From: Clostridium sp. CAG:1013
GTDB lineage: Bacteria > Bacillota > Clostridia > Oscillospirales > Acutalibacteraceae
Assembly: GCA_000432995.1 (NCBI GenBank)
Contig: HF972584.1
Location: 1 to 22,272 of the forward strand
Length of the DNA: 22,272 nucleotides
Direction of reading: 5' to 3'
Shown here: in pieces, positions 1-8,701 of the stretch
Position numbering within the stretch: the stretch's first letter is position 1
Layout: the number at the start of each line of letters is the position of its first letter
Notes under the pieces: generated by a model
Database searches by the model: none
The model's input: the letters and a program-made list of their open reading frames with translations, nothing else
Told to the model about the DNA's origin: nothing
Position numbers and translations under genes: made by a program

Positions 1-419
1 AGGAAGTGATCCGCAGCCATGCACCAGGGGATAACGACCTTTATGTCCGCACGCTGGAGCTGGGACAGGTGCAGGAGAGTGACTTTTTCAGCCACACGAT
101 TCATGATGATCTGGACAGCATCGTTCAGGATATTCGTCAGGCTCATGTCACTGACCGCACGACCGCCGATCCGCAGCCGACTTTCACGGAGGTCAAGGAA
201 AAGTTTGACCGTGCCATGCAACTGGGCAGTAATGAGGAACGGGTAATCCACGAGTTTTGCAACCAGATGCAGATTCCCTTTGACAAGATTGCATCCGAGG
301 ATTTCTCGGCGTTTATGCGAATACTAAGTTTGTCCAAGCTGCTGAAGAATCCCAACAACATGAGGGGAAAGGCTCGGCCGCAAGTCTATCACAGTGCTAA
401 GAAAAGAAAGAAGAGATAA
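1..419 (+). CDS. C-terminal part of an unrecognised protein (5' end outside window)
   Basis: The frame is open from the first complete codon at position 3, with no ribosome binding site before the GTG at 6, so this is most likely the last ~138 residues of a longer gene that begins left of the window. The visible part is hydrophilic, with no membrane segment or recognisable catalytic motif, and it ends in a very basic tail (KKRKKR) that could bind nucleic acid. It stops with TAA, and a good terminator lies about 160 bases downstream. I do not recognise the family. The neighbouring defence genes make an accessory or mobile-element origin plausible, but that is only context. Confidence 0.6.
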   Translation, partial: EVIRSHAPGDNDLYVRTLELGQVQESDFFSHTIHDDLDSIVQDIRQAHVTDRTTADPQPTFTEVKEKFDRAMQLGSNEERVIHEFCNQMQIPFDKIASEDFSAFMRILSLSKLLKNPNNMRGKARPQVYHSAKKRKKR

Positions 420-447
420 GATTAAATGAAATGATACCGACTTGAGC

Positions 448-487
448 ATTTGACTTGCTATGTTTTAGAAAACATCGTAAGTCAAAT
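448..487. repeat. Near-perfect 19-bp inverted repeat
   Basis: Arms at 448-466 and 469-487 are separated by two bases. They pair over 19 positions with one G-T wobble and one mismatch. No T-run follows on either strand, so it does not look like an ordinary terminator. It sits in the 362-base gene-free stretch 420-781 together with the terminator at 577-619 and the promoter/repeat region at 647-770; I see nothing else there. It could be a protein-binding site, an RNA processing hairpin or a mobile-element end. Confidence 0.6.
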
Positions 488-576
488 ATGGCAGAAAATG
501 TGTAGCCAAAACATATCTGTTTGGGACGGTAATCAGATTGATCGTCTCCTTTACGACTCTATAGTTGCTCCCCAAG

Positions 577-619
577 GGCCTGGATTCTACTTGTGATGTA
601 AAATCCAGGCCTTTTGATT
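577..619 (+). terminator. Rho-independent terminator
   Basis: Perfect 10-bp arms GGCCTGGATT (577-586) and AATCCAGGCC (602-611) with a 15-base loop are followed by TTTTGATTT. It probably ends the transcript of the gene finishing at 419 and insulates the operon that starts at 782. Confidence 0.8.
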
Positions 620-646
620 TCCAAAGTAATCAAACCGAGGCTTCAA

Positions 647-770
647 ATAATAATGTGATTGGACTGCCTTGAAACACATATAATTTTGTGATTTGGCTTG
701 TATTTTTTGCTGTTTTCACATATAATAAAAGTGTGATTAAAAAACACTGAATCTATCATAAAAGTGTGAT
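647..770 (+). repeat. Short direct repeats before the DUF4143 ATPase gene
   Basis: TGTGAT occurs four times, at 654-659, 687-692, 732-737 and 765-770. CACATATAAT occurs at 675-684 and 717-726, 42 bases apart. A 13-base unit, ATAAAAGTGTGAT, is repeated exactly at 725-737 and 758-770, 33 bases apart. The last copy ends 12 bases before the start codon at 782. The repeats overlap the likely promoter, so they are probably operators for a repressor or for the downstream protein itself (inference). Confidence 0.65.
698..726 (+). promoter_or_regulatory. Likely sigma-A promoter of the defence operon
   Basis: TTGTAT at 698-703, a 17-base spacer, and a perfect TATAAT at 721-726. The -10 box lies inside a copy of the CACATATAAT repeat, and two TGTGAT repeats fall just downstream, where a bound protein would block transcription. 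Confidence 0.55.
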
Positions 771-781
771 GGGGTGTATAT

Positions 782-2128
782 ATGGAACGATTGATTTTGA
801 AGAAACTACTGAACTGGAAGAATTCTCCCTATCGCAAGCCTTTAATTTTGAAAGGTGTGCGTCAAGTCGGCAAGACCTGGATTCTGAAAGAATTCGGCAA
901 ACGCTACTACGAAAATACTGCTTATTTCAACTTTGATGAAAACGAAGAGTATAAACAATTTTTTGAAACCACAAAGGATGTAGACCGGATTTTGCAGAAT
1001 CTGATGTTGGCAAGCGGTCAGAAAATTACCCCAGAAAAGACCCTCATTATTTTTGACGAGGTGCAAGACTGTCCCAAGGTTATCAACTCCATGAAGTATT
1101 TCTGTGAGAACACACCGCAGTATCACATTGCCTGCGCCGGTTCTCTCCTGGGAATTGCCTTAGCAAAACCTTCTTCTTTCCCTGTCGGTAAAGTTAACTT
1201 CATGCAGATTGACCCCATGACCTTTACCGAGTTCCTTCTGGCCAACGGGGATGAGAACTTGGCAAACTATCTGGAGACAGTAAACACCATTGAGCCGATT
1301 CCTGACGCCTTCTTTAATCCTCTGTATGAAAAGCTGAAGATGTACTATGTGACCGGAGGTATGCCGGAATCCGTCAAGATGTGGACGGAGGCACGGGATG
1401 TGGATGCCATGCAGGAAGCCTTGTCCGGGATCATCGGTGCTTATGAGCGTGACTTTGCCAAGCATCCCAACATCAGTGAGTTTCCCAAGATTTCAATGAT
1501 CTGGAAGTCCATACCGTCTCAGCTGGCGAGGGAAAACAAAAAGTTTATCTACAAAGTAGTCAAAGAAGGAGCACGGGCCCGTGAATACGAGGATGCTTTG
1601 CAGTGGCTGGTAGATGCTCGGCTGGTTCATAAGATCTACCGGAGTACTGCTCCTGGCCTGCCTGTAGCTGCCTATGATGACCTCTCTGCCTTTAAGATTT
1701 ATCTGGTAGATGTGGGACTGCTCCGCCGACTGGCGCAACTCGCACCGACTGCCTTTGGTGAGGGTAATCGATTATTTACCGAGTTCAAGGGTGCATTGAC
1801 TGAAAATTTTGTGCTTCAGACTTTGATTACACAGTTTGAGGTGACTCCTCGCTATTGGACGCAGACAAATCCCCCTTATGAGGTAGATTTCCTGATTCAG
1901 CGTGAAAACGATATTTTCCCTGTGGAGGTCAAGTCCGAAGCCAACACCACCAGCAGAAGTCTCAAGAAATTCAAGGAATTGTTCCCGGATCAGGTTAAAC
2001 TCCGTGTTCGATTCTCTCTGGATAATTTAAAGCTGGATGATGATGTGCTGAACATCCCGCTGTTTATGGCAGATCAGACCGATCGGTTGATTGGGCTGGC
2101 GTTGCAACAGCAAAATAAAAACCAGTAA
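782..2128 (+). CDS. AAA family ATPase with C-terminal DUF4143 (ATP-binding protein)
   Basis: This 448-residue protein belongs to the AAA_14/DUF4143 family. The Walker A motif is GVRQVGKT (residues 25-32), and Walker B is in LIIFDEVQD (88-96, D92/E93). The C-terminal domain carries ENFV (E341), then YEVDF (D369) and VEVK (E382, K384), the spacing of a PD-(D/E)xK nuclease-like fold. Length is normal for the family. The family is very widespread; its cellular role is poorly known, although several members sit in defence or toxin-like loci. The start at 782 is the first codon of the frame, but it has no strong ribosome binding site (GGGGTG at 770-775 at best). The gap to the next gene is 37 bases, so co-transcription with the restriction-modification gene is likely. 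Whether it takes part in defence or is a separate passenger cannot be told from sequence. Confidence 0.9.
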   Translation: MERLILKKLLNWKNSPYRKPLILKGVRQVGKTWILKEFGKRYYENTAYFNFDENEEYKQFFETTKDVDRILQNLMLASGQKITPEKTLIIFDEVQDCPKVINSMKYFCENTPQYHIACAGSLLGIALAKPSSFPVGKVNFMQIDPMTFTEFLLANGDENLANYLETVNTIEPIPDAFFNPLYEKLKMYYVTGGMPESVKMWTEARDVDAMQEALSGIIGAYERDFAKHPNISEFPKISMIWKSIPSQLARENKKFIYKVVKEGARAREYEDALQWLVDARLVHKIYRSTAPGLPVAAYDDLSAFKIYLVDVGLLRRLAQLAPTAFGEGNRLFTEFKGALTENFVLQTLITQFEVTPRYWTQTNPPYEVDFLIQRENDIFPVEVKSEANTTSRSLKKFKELFPDQVKLRVRFSLDNLKLDDDVLNIPLFMADQTDRLIGLALQQQNKNQ

Positions 2129-2165
2129 GACGGCATCCTATATAACTTTCAGGAGGAAAAGACTT

Positions 2166-4802
2166 ATGTCAGAGCAAACTATACAGGATAACTTGTATTC
2201 GATTCCTGTTACCATTTTAGACAAATATACCTGCCTTAGCCTTGGCGCAACTACGATTAATGATCTGATTAAGACGGGAAAACTTAAAAGTGTAAAAGTA
2301 TCTAAGAATCTTAGTAAAAAGCCTGATGTTCTTATTATAAATAAAAATAAAGAAGTTGTTGTTTTTCTTGAATTTAAGACACCCGAGGAACTGAACACAC
2401 AGGCCAAAATAGATAAGGCTATTAAGCAGGAGATCTCTGTTGCGCAGGAAATTGGTGCCAAAATCTATGTTGTTACCGATGGAGATAAATATATTTGGTT
2501 GAATCCAACTACTGGAAATTTGATTACGGATGAAAATGGCACCCCTATTATTAGAAAGATTGATCCAAAGGCAGAGCCAAAGAAACTGGCTGAATTTATT
2601 GACCTGGTATCGCTGTCTGTTTCTTCTGAGAATGATACCATCCTCAGATTGGAAGATATAGATCCTACCGATTTGGCCAAAAAAATTGCCCGCATTTTAA
2701 AACGAATGACGTTTGCATCTTCCAAAATGTCTCTATATACATTTGTTGAGGTTTTTCTTTTCAAGTATTTGAGTGATATCAATGTGCTGAAAGATAGAAA
2801 CTCTTTTAGCTATATTTACAGCTTATATTCTGTAGATGAGTCTACCCGCTTGACTAACGCAGATATTTTGGGTGCATATTTGGAAGGTCCAAGGGCACAG
2901 ATGAAAATGCTGTTCCCTGATGGTGAAGATGGTACTACTATCGTTAATGGTCAAATCTTTCATGTGAAAAAAGGTGTGGATGGCCACTATATTGAGGAAG
3001 ATGCTCATGCCATGTGTTTTAAAAACATTATGGATGAGTTTTATTCCTATGAGAAAGAAAATGGGAAGTTTATCAACATCAGTAAAGACTTTAAGTCAAA
3101 GCTGTTCGAAACTTTTATGAAAAACAGTGATGACAAGTCTGATATGGGACAGTTCTTTACACCGCTAAAAATTGTCAGAGAAATGGTGAATATGGTCACT
3201 ATTTCTAACGGCATGAAGATCTGTGACCCTGCTTCCGGTGTTGGCAAATTTCTTTTAGAAGCAGCTGCGAATGTACCATTTGAAATGAAAAATGGACAGA
3301 TAAATTCTGGTGTAGAACTGTATGGATTTGAAAAGCAAATGTCTGGCAAGGATGACATTACAACCATCCTGGCTAAGGCCAATATGCTAATATATTTCTC
3401 TAAATTGTTTAAAGACAACAGCAACATTAGCGAAGTTCAGCTGTTGGCAGAGAATCTTTTAAATAAGACATTTACATCCAGTAAAACTGCATTAGGAACA
3501 CTTGGTCACTTAGAAGAGAATAAATATGATCTAATACTTGCCAATCCTCCATATTATCAAGATTCTACTATTTCCAAACTGGCAGCAGCAACCGGATATT
3601 ATAAGGCAAAAGGTAATGGAGTCGAGGCATTATTTTTGGAATGGATTGTCCGCTCTCTTAAGTATGGTGGAACGGCCAACATTGTTCTTCCTGATGGAAT
3701 TTTCACCAATTTAGGCAATACGGAGCTGAAAAAATTTATCCTAAGAAATTGTTTCATTGAGAGCATTATTTCCTTACCAATCAATAGCTTCTTCAATACA
3801 CCAAAAAAGACATATATTCTGACCTTGAGAAAAAAGTCGGAAGATGAAATTGATAATAATATAAATCAAACCTCCAAAATTTTTTGCTATATTTGTAAAA
3901 GTATTGGTGAAACACTGGACACATACCGATTTGATACTCCGGATGATAACGATCTCCATGAGGCCGTAAATAAGTATAACTCTTATAAAAACCTTCCCGA
4001 TAAAAACAATATTCAGGAACCGTTTAAGAGTTGGTTTGAAAACGATGGAAAGCTCAAACTTATTCCAATTTTAAGCTTACCAGCCACTGACAGCTGGAAT
4101 ATTGACTCTTTCTGGAGTGATGATGAAAAAATACAGCTTGGTTTCAAAAAAGCGGATGAAACCATGACTGTGGATGAGTTTAAATCCTCCGTAGACGAAC
4201 TTATTCGAGAACTAAACGATTTGAAAGAAGCTGTAAGCATTGAATGTAGTACAACAGACTACAAGGATTTCTTAATATCTGATCTATATACGCCCAAAAA
4301 CGGTAGTAGCACTTATACAAAAGAATGGTGCCAAGAACATCAAGGCGATATACCTCTGTATTCAGGTAACACTTTCGGGGCATTCGACCATATCGACGTT
4401 GCGGATTACGATGGGGAATATATTACTTGGGCAAAAGATGGCTTAGCCGGATATACGATGTATCATAATGGCAAATTCTCCCTGACAGGACACCGAGGAA
4501 TTCTAATTCCCAAGGGCGACCACAGTAACATTGATGTTCAATATATGCGTCTTATGATCGAACCTATTTTCCGAAGAAATATAAAAGGACGCCTTGGAAT
4601 CAATGGTAAGAATGAATATACAACATTGAATTCTGCCATGATTAAAGCGATAAAGGAAAAAATACAGATTCCTATTAAGGCAGATGGAAGTTTCGATCTG
4701 GACAAGCAGAAAGATCTTGCTCAAAAATTTGCAACGATAGAGGGAATCAAGGAGAATATTCGCAATCAAATTGAGGCACTTACCAACATTGTTGTAATAT
4801 AA
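2166..4802 (+). CDS. Single-chain restriction-modification-specificity protein (type IIG-like, N-6 adenine methylase)
   Basis: The 878-residue protein appears to join three activities. Residues ~40-150 resemble the N-terminal nuclease domain of HsdR-type enzymes, with PD-(D/E)xK residues D54, E69 and K71 (LEFK). Residues ~165-560 are an HsdM-type N-6 adenine methylase, with helical N-terminus, SAM motif DPASGVG (354-360) and catalytic NPPY (460-463). Residues ~670-878 form one target-recognition half with flanking helices like an HsdS subunit. It should therefore both methylate and cut DNA without separate subunits, like type IIG enzymes. The frame is open further upstream (to 2091, inside the previous gene), but AGGAGG at 2151-2156, 9 bases before ATG 2166, fixes the start. 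It lies between a DUF4143 ATPase and a Gabija-like pair. It is AT-rich compared with the genes further right. Confidence 0.85.
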   Translation: MSEQTIQDNLYSIPVTILDKYTCLSLGATTINDLIKTGKLKSVKVSKNLSKKPDVLIINKNKEVVVFLEFKTPEELNTQAKIDKAIKQEISVAQEIGAKIYVVTDGDKYIWLNPTTGNLITDENGTPIIRKIDPKAEPKKLAEFIDLVSLSVSSENDTILRLEDIDPTDLAKKIARILKRMTFASSKMSLYTFVEVFLFKYLSDINVLKDRNSFSYIYSLYSVDESTRLTNADILGAYLEGPRAQMKMLFPDGEDGTTIVNGQIFHVKKGVDGHYIEEDAHAMCFKNIMDEFYSYEKENGKFINISKDFKSKLFETFMKNSDDKSDMGQFFTPLKIVREMVNMVTISNGMKICDPASGVGKFLLEAAANVPFEMKNGQINSGVELYGFEKQMSGKDDITTILAKANMLIYFSKLFKDNSNISEVQLLAENLLNKTFTSSKTALGTLGHLEENKYDLILANPPYYQDSTISKLAAATGYYKAKGNGVEALFLEWIVRSLKYGGTANIVLPDGIFTNLGNTELKKFILRNCFIESIISLPINSFFNTPKKTYILTLRKKSEDEIDNNINQTSKIFCYICKSIGETLDTYRFDTPDDNDLHEAVNKYNSYKNLPDKNNIQEPFKSWFENDGKLKLIPILSLPATDSWNIDSFWSDDEKIQLGFKKADETMTVDEFKSSVDELIRELNDLKEAVSIECSTTDYKDFLISDLYTPKNGSSTYTKEWCQEHQGDIPLYSGNTFGAFDHIDVADYDGEYITWAKDGLAGYTMYHNGKFSLTGHRGILIPKGDHSNIDVQYMRLMIEPIFRRNIKGRLGINGKNEYTTLNSAMIKAIKEKIQIPIKADGSFDLDKQKDLAQKFATIEGIKENIRNQIEALTNIVVI

Positions 4803-4888
4803 CTTACGGGAAAAGCAAATTTTTGTGTTAATTATCGATATACCAACAGAAAAAATTCAGCTCAATATAGATAGGAGGCTAAAATTAG

Positions 4889-6877
4889 GTGCAATTATCA
4901 AAGATTAAAATAAAAAACTACCGATTGCTTATTGATGCTGAACTGGAAGTCGATCCAAAAACAACATTGATTGTAGGACGCAACAACACTGCCAAAACCT
5001 CGTGCTTCGAGTGCATCGGTAAAGTATTGGATGGAACTCCGTTTTCTTTTAATGATTATCCGTTGTCGAAAAGGAACAATCTATATGCTAATATCGCTTC
5101 ATTCATGGCAAAGGAAATTGCTTTTGAAGATCTATGTGAACGGCTGGAACCAATATCTATAGAGTTCCTTGTAGATTATTCCCTGGATGACCCGGAGGAT
5201 AACTTAGGCGCATTGTCTCCGTTTATCATCGATGTAGATGTGGATACCACTACAGCGTTGATTCGTGCCGAATACAAATTGAAAGCAGACGAGAAAGGTA
5301 TTTGGAAAATTTTAGAGCCAAAATATTATGAAAATGGGAGCTTTTCTCCTGCTGATGATGTCCATAATGCTATTATAAGCAATTTTCACAAGCTTTTTGA
5401 AATGATGATTTATGCAATAAATCCCAAAAAACCAGATGAAAAGCAGAGTAAAAAGCAGAAAGAGCTGGCCGAATTATTTCCGTTTCACATTATCCAGGCA
5501 GAGCGCCGCCTTGGTGAAGACGGAACCCAAGACAATTCTTTGTCTTCGCTTATCTCTGATTTCTTTGACATGAGTGAAGATGAATTAGATCCAAGTGTTG
5601 CTGAAAAAGTTAAGGAACTTCGAGCAATTGTTGAAAACGCCAATAAAAACGTCCAACAACAGAGTGATAGCATCCTAAGCAGTCTCGTCAGTAACGCAGT
5701 AGGGTTCGGTTATCCCAATGGAGAAGAACTACAGTTAGGGGTTACAACCCAACTAAGCATTGATGATCAGATAAAGAATCAAACCCAACTTTCTTATACT
5801 GCTGGAACAAGTAAAGAGCGACTCCCCAGTACCTATAATGGCTTGGGATATAAAAACCTGATCAAAATGGAATTTCTTCTTGCAGCATTCGCCAAAAAGG
5901 TAGAAAAATGTGGGGACGCCTGTATACCGTTACTTTTTATCGAAGAACCAGAGTCTCATATGCATCCGCAGATGCAACACGCCTTTGCAGAGTACTTAGA
6001 AGCGTTTCTTGCAAAAATTACTTCTGTAGGGATTCAAACTTTGTTAACGTCGCATTCTGCTCATATTGCGAACACGATGGTTTTCTCTAAAATTCGATAT
6101 GCGCAAAAAACAAAGGCTGGTGTTATTTATAAGAACCTAAATACGTTTGCTCAGGAGAATCCTTCTAACACTGATTTCATCCGAAAGTATCTTACTCTAA
6201 CCAAGTGTGATTTATTTTTTGCAGATAAAGCAATCTTTGTTGAAGGGGCGTCAGAACGTTTGTTGTTGCCCGATATGATCCATAAATGCGCTAAAGCGGG
6301 GGACTTTGATTCTCGGGAATATAAACTACCTGCTCAGTATTATGCCTTGGTTGAAATCGGCGGTGCGTATGCCTATAAATTTATTCCGTTCGCTGAGTTT
6401 TTGGGTATCCCATGCCTTATTCTTACTGATTTGGACTCTGTGTCTGGTCAAAAAGGTGCGAACGGGAGAATATATTATAAGTCTGTTCCGGTTTCATGTG
6501 GTGAAACAACATCTAATGAAACTCTAAAATGGTGGGTCCGGAAGAACAAAGGGCTTTCAGCGGATGATAATACTCAAATCACTCTAACTGATATTACATC
6601 GATGTCTCCTGCTGATAAAACTCGATGCAAATGTCACATTGAATTCCAAACAACAGAGAACGGGTTGTGCGGACATTCTTTGGAAGAAGCAATTCGAAAT
6701 GTCAACCGTGCACATTATGAATTGGGGGATACTCCTACTGAAGACGATCTTGAGTTTTCAGGGAAGAGTAAAACAGATTTTGCTCTTAATCTCATTTGTG
6801 AATGTGAGGATTATGCTATTCCAGCCTATATCAAAGATGGGCTGGTGTGGCTTAATGACCAACGGGTGCTTGAGTAA
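4889..6877 (+). CDS. gajA: OLD-family ATPase/TOPRIM nuclease, GajA-like
   Basis: This 662-residue overcoming-lysogenization-defect protein has an N-terminal ABC-type ATPase (Walker A-like GRNNTAKT, residues 30-37; signature-like GLGYKN, 318-323; Walker B LLFIEEPESH, 348-357; H-loop TSHS, 387-390). The C-terminal TOPRIM nuclease domain has FVEGASE with E452, LTDLDSV with D514/D516, GHSLEEA (595-601) and a SGKSKTDFA lysine segment (624-632). A class 2 OLD protein followed directly by a UvrD-like helicase is the Gabija architecture; in studied Gabija systems GajA nicks DNA when nucleotides are depleted. It is somewhat longer than the founding GajA (about 580 residues). The Walker A loop has Ala where Gly precedes Lys. 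The start is GTG at 4889 with AGGAGG at 4873-4878. It is 86 bases after the restriction gene. The gajA name rests on architecture. Confidence 0.8.
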   Translation: MQLSKIKIKNYRLLIDAELEVDPKTTLIVGRNNTAKTSCFECIGKVLDGTPFSFNDYPLSKRNNLYANIASFMAKEIAFEDLCERLEPISIEFLVDYSLDDPEDNLGALSPFIIDVDVDTTTALIRAEYKLKADEKGIWKILEPKYYENGSFSPADDVHNAIISNFHKLFEMMIYAINPKKPDEKQSKKQKELAELFPFHIIQAERRLGEDGTQDNSLSSLISDFFDMSEDELDPSVAEKVKELRAIVENANKNVQQQSDSILSSLVSNAVGFGYPNGEELQLGVTTQLSIDDQIKNQTQLSYTAGTSKERLPSTYNGLGYKNLIKMEFLLAAFAKKVEKCGDACIPLLFIEEPESHMHPQMQHAFAEYLEAFLAKITSVGIQTLLTSHSAHIANTMVFSKIRYAQKTKAGVIYKNLNTFAQENPSNTDFIRKYLTLTKCDLFFADKAIFVEGASERLLLPDMIHKCAKAGDFDSREYKLPAQYYALVEIGGAYAYKFIPFAEFLGIPCLILTDLDSVSGQKGANGRIYYKSVPVSCGETTSNETLKWWVRKNKGLSADDNTQITLTDITSMSPADKTRCKCHIEFQTTENGLCGHSLEEAIRNVNRAHYELGDTPTEDDLEFSGKSKTDFALNLICECEDYAIPAYIKDGLVWLNDQRVLE

Positions 6878-6891
6878 GGAGGTGTAAGTTC

Positions 6892-8637
6892 GTGAGTGAA
6901 GAATACAAAAGGACAAACTACGACCTTGCAAAAGCTGAAGCCGATAAAGTAGACGAACAAATCATTTCAGCACTTCAGAATGGGATTAGCTTTCGTGTGG
7001 AGGCTGGTGCAGGCTCAGGCAAGACATATTCGCTGAACAAAGCCATTGAATGGATTCAGGCAAATAAGTGGACGGAGTATCGCCGAAAGAAACAAACTGT
7101 AGTTTGCATCACATATACAAATGCTGCGGTGGATGTGATTGCTGAACGACTATCAAAAGATTCATTTATTCTTCCATCGACAATCCACTCCTTTGCATGG
7201 AACGCTATCAAACAGTATCAAAGCTTTCTCATTGATATTGTCACAAGCGATCCTGACTTCTTGCCAGATGAAGGTGATTTTTTCAAGGTCAAAGAAGTTA
7301 CATATACCTTGGGGCATCGTTACAAGGAAAATGGAATTCAATATTTATACCACGATGACGTTCTAAAGCTCTTTTGTCGGCTTTTAGATAATGCAAAATT
7401 CCGGCGTGTATTCGCAGACAAGTATCCTTTGATTTTAATTGATGAGTATCAAGATTCCTATAAACCGATCATTGATCGCTTTATTAACTTCTTTATTGCA
7501 GAGAAAAAAGGCCCTCAGTTCGGTTTTTTTGGTGATGCCTGGCAAACCATTTATCAAGCCAACAAGGCTTGTGGTCTAATTGAAAATGAGAACCTCGCAA
7601 TTATCAAGAAAGGCTCAAATTTCAGATCTGCACCACGGATTGTTCGGCTTTTAAATGATTTGCGGCCTGACTTACCCCAAACATCTGCAATAGATGATTT
7701 TGACGGAGAAGTGATTGTAATCACCTGTGACGATTACACTGGCCCTCGCCGGACAGAACGCAATCTAAAAGGCGAATTACCTGCGGAAGAATTAAAGAAT
7801 CGTCTAAGTAATGTCACAGAGAAGATCAAGCGTGAATCATCCGAAGAGGATGATCTAAAAGTTCTAATGATAACGCATAAGGTCCTCGCTACGCAGCAAG
7901 GGTACGAACAACTTTTAGAAATTTTAGCTGACGGGCTGAGAGATAAAGAAGATCTGTTCCTTCTGTTTTTTATGGATACTGTTGAGCCAATCTATAAAGC
8001 ACTTAAAGATTCAAATATGCAGTTGCTTTTTGATACACTCGGAATTAAGCGCTTTCCCATTAAGAAAAAATCCGAAAAAGTCAAGTGGAAAGAGCTACAG
8101 CAGCAGTTGGAAGATGCTCGCACCAAAAGAGCAATTGATGTATTTGAGTTAATCAAGCGGACCAAATTGATTCCTATTCCCCCAAAATTGGATGGATGGT
8201 ATCATCTATATCAGAAAGCGCCAGACACAGTGTATGTTTCCAATACTTCAATTCAGTCATTTTTAGAATTGGACTACCTGCAATTTACCGCAGCAATCGA
8301 TTTTTTGTTTCCTGATGCTATGTTTTCCACCGAACATGGCGTTAAAGGCGAAGAATATGACAATGTTGTCTTTGTTATCAGTAAAGGTTGGAATCTGTAT
8401 CAGTTTGAAACCTATGCACCGATGATAACAGGACATTCTAATGTTCCCGAAGGAAAGCAAGCTTCTTATGAAAGGAACAGAAATCTATTTTATGTGTGTT
8501 GCTCAAGACCCAAAAAGAGATTGTTTTTCTTTGTGTCGGTTCCAGTAGATGCAGTGTTCAGAGCTTTTCTTACTAAACTGGTTGGAGCTGATAATATCTA
8601 TACCTATAGCCAATATCTTGAAACAGATTTGAAATAA
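6892..8637 (+). CDS. gajB: UvrD/Rep-like superfamily 1 helicase, GajB-like
   Basis: The 581-residue protein has the SF1A helicase motifs in order: EAGAGSGKT (motif I, 37-45), CITYTNAA (Ia), LILIDEYQDS (II), FFGDAWQTIY (III), NFRSAPRI (IV), EHGVKGEEYD (V) and FYVCCSRPKKR (VI). It is short compared with UvrD (about 720 residues), lacking large accessory subdomains, as expected of GajB. GTG at 6892 is preceded by AAGGAGGTG at 6876-6884, which overlaps the stop codon of the OLD gene; the two are 14 bases apart and clearly co-expressed. In Gabija the helicase partners the OLD nuclease in one complex and is thought to detect or process phage DNA intermediates (family knowledge). All catalytic motifs look intact, so the pair is probably functional. 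It is slightly larger than the founding GajB (about 490 residues). Confidence 0.8.
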   Translation: MSEEYKRTNYDLAKAEADKVDEQIISALQNGISFRVEAGAGSGKTYSLNKAIEWIQANKWTEYRRKKQTVVCITYTNAAVDVIAERLSKDSFILPSTIHSFAWNAIKQYQSFLIDIVTSDPDFLPDEGDFFKVKEVTYTLGHRYKENGIQYLYHDDVLKLFCRLLDNAKFRRVFADKYPLILIDEYQDSYKPIIDRFINFFIAEKKGPQFGFFGDAWQTIYQANKACGLIENENLAIIKKGSNFRSAPRIVRLLNDLRPDLPQTSAIDDFDGEVIVITCDDYTGPRRTERNLKGELPAEELKNRLSNVTEKIKRESSEEDDLKVLMITHKVLATQQGYEQLLEILADGLRDKEDLFLLFFMDTVEPIYKALKDSNMQLLFDTLGIKRFPIKKKSEKVKWKELQQQLEDARTKRAIDVFELIKRTKLIPIPPKLDGWYHLYQKAPDTVYVSNTSIQSFLELDYLQFTAAIDFLFPDAMFSTEHGVKGEEYDNVVFVISKGWNLYQFETYAPMITGHSNVPEGKQASYERNRNLFYVCCSRPKKRLFFFVSVPVDAVFRAFLTKLVGADNIYTYSQYLETDLK

Positions 8638-8649
8638 TCAACACGAAAT

Positions 8650-8686
8650 AGCGCCCATCGATCATTTCTGACGACCGATGGGCGCT
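8650..8686. terminator. Bidirectional terminator between convergent genes
   Basis: The 11-bp arms AGCGCCCATCG (8650-8660) and CGATGGGCGCT (8676-8686) enclose a 15-base loop. They lie between the end of the helicase gene (+, 8637) and the end of the DUF6809 gene (-, 8702). T-runs on both sides are weak. Confidence 0.65.
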
Positions 8687-8701
8687 GCTGGTTATGTTCA
8701 A

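Noticed and set aside
2091..2165. Longer N-terminus of the restriction-modification gene
   Set aside because: It overlaps the DUF4143 gene and lacks a ribosome binding site, whereas ATG 2166 has AGGAGG at the right distance.
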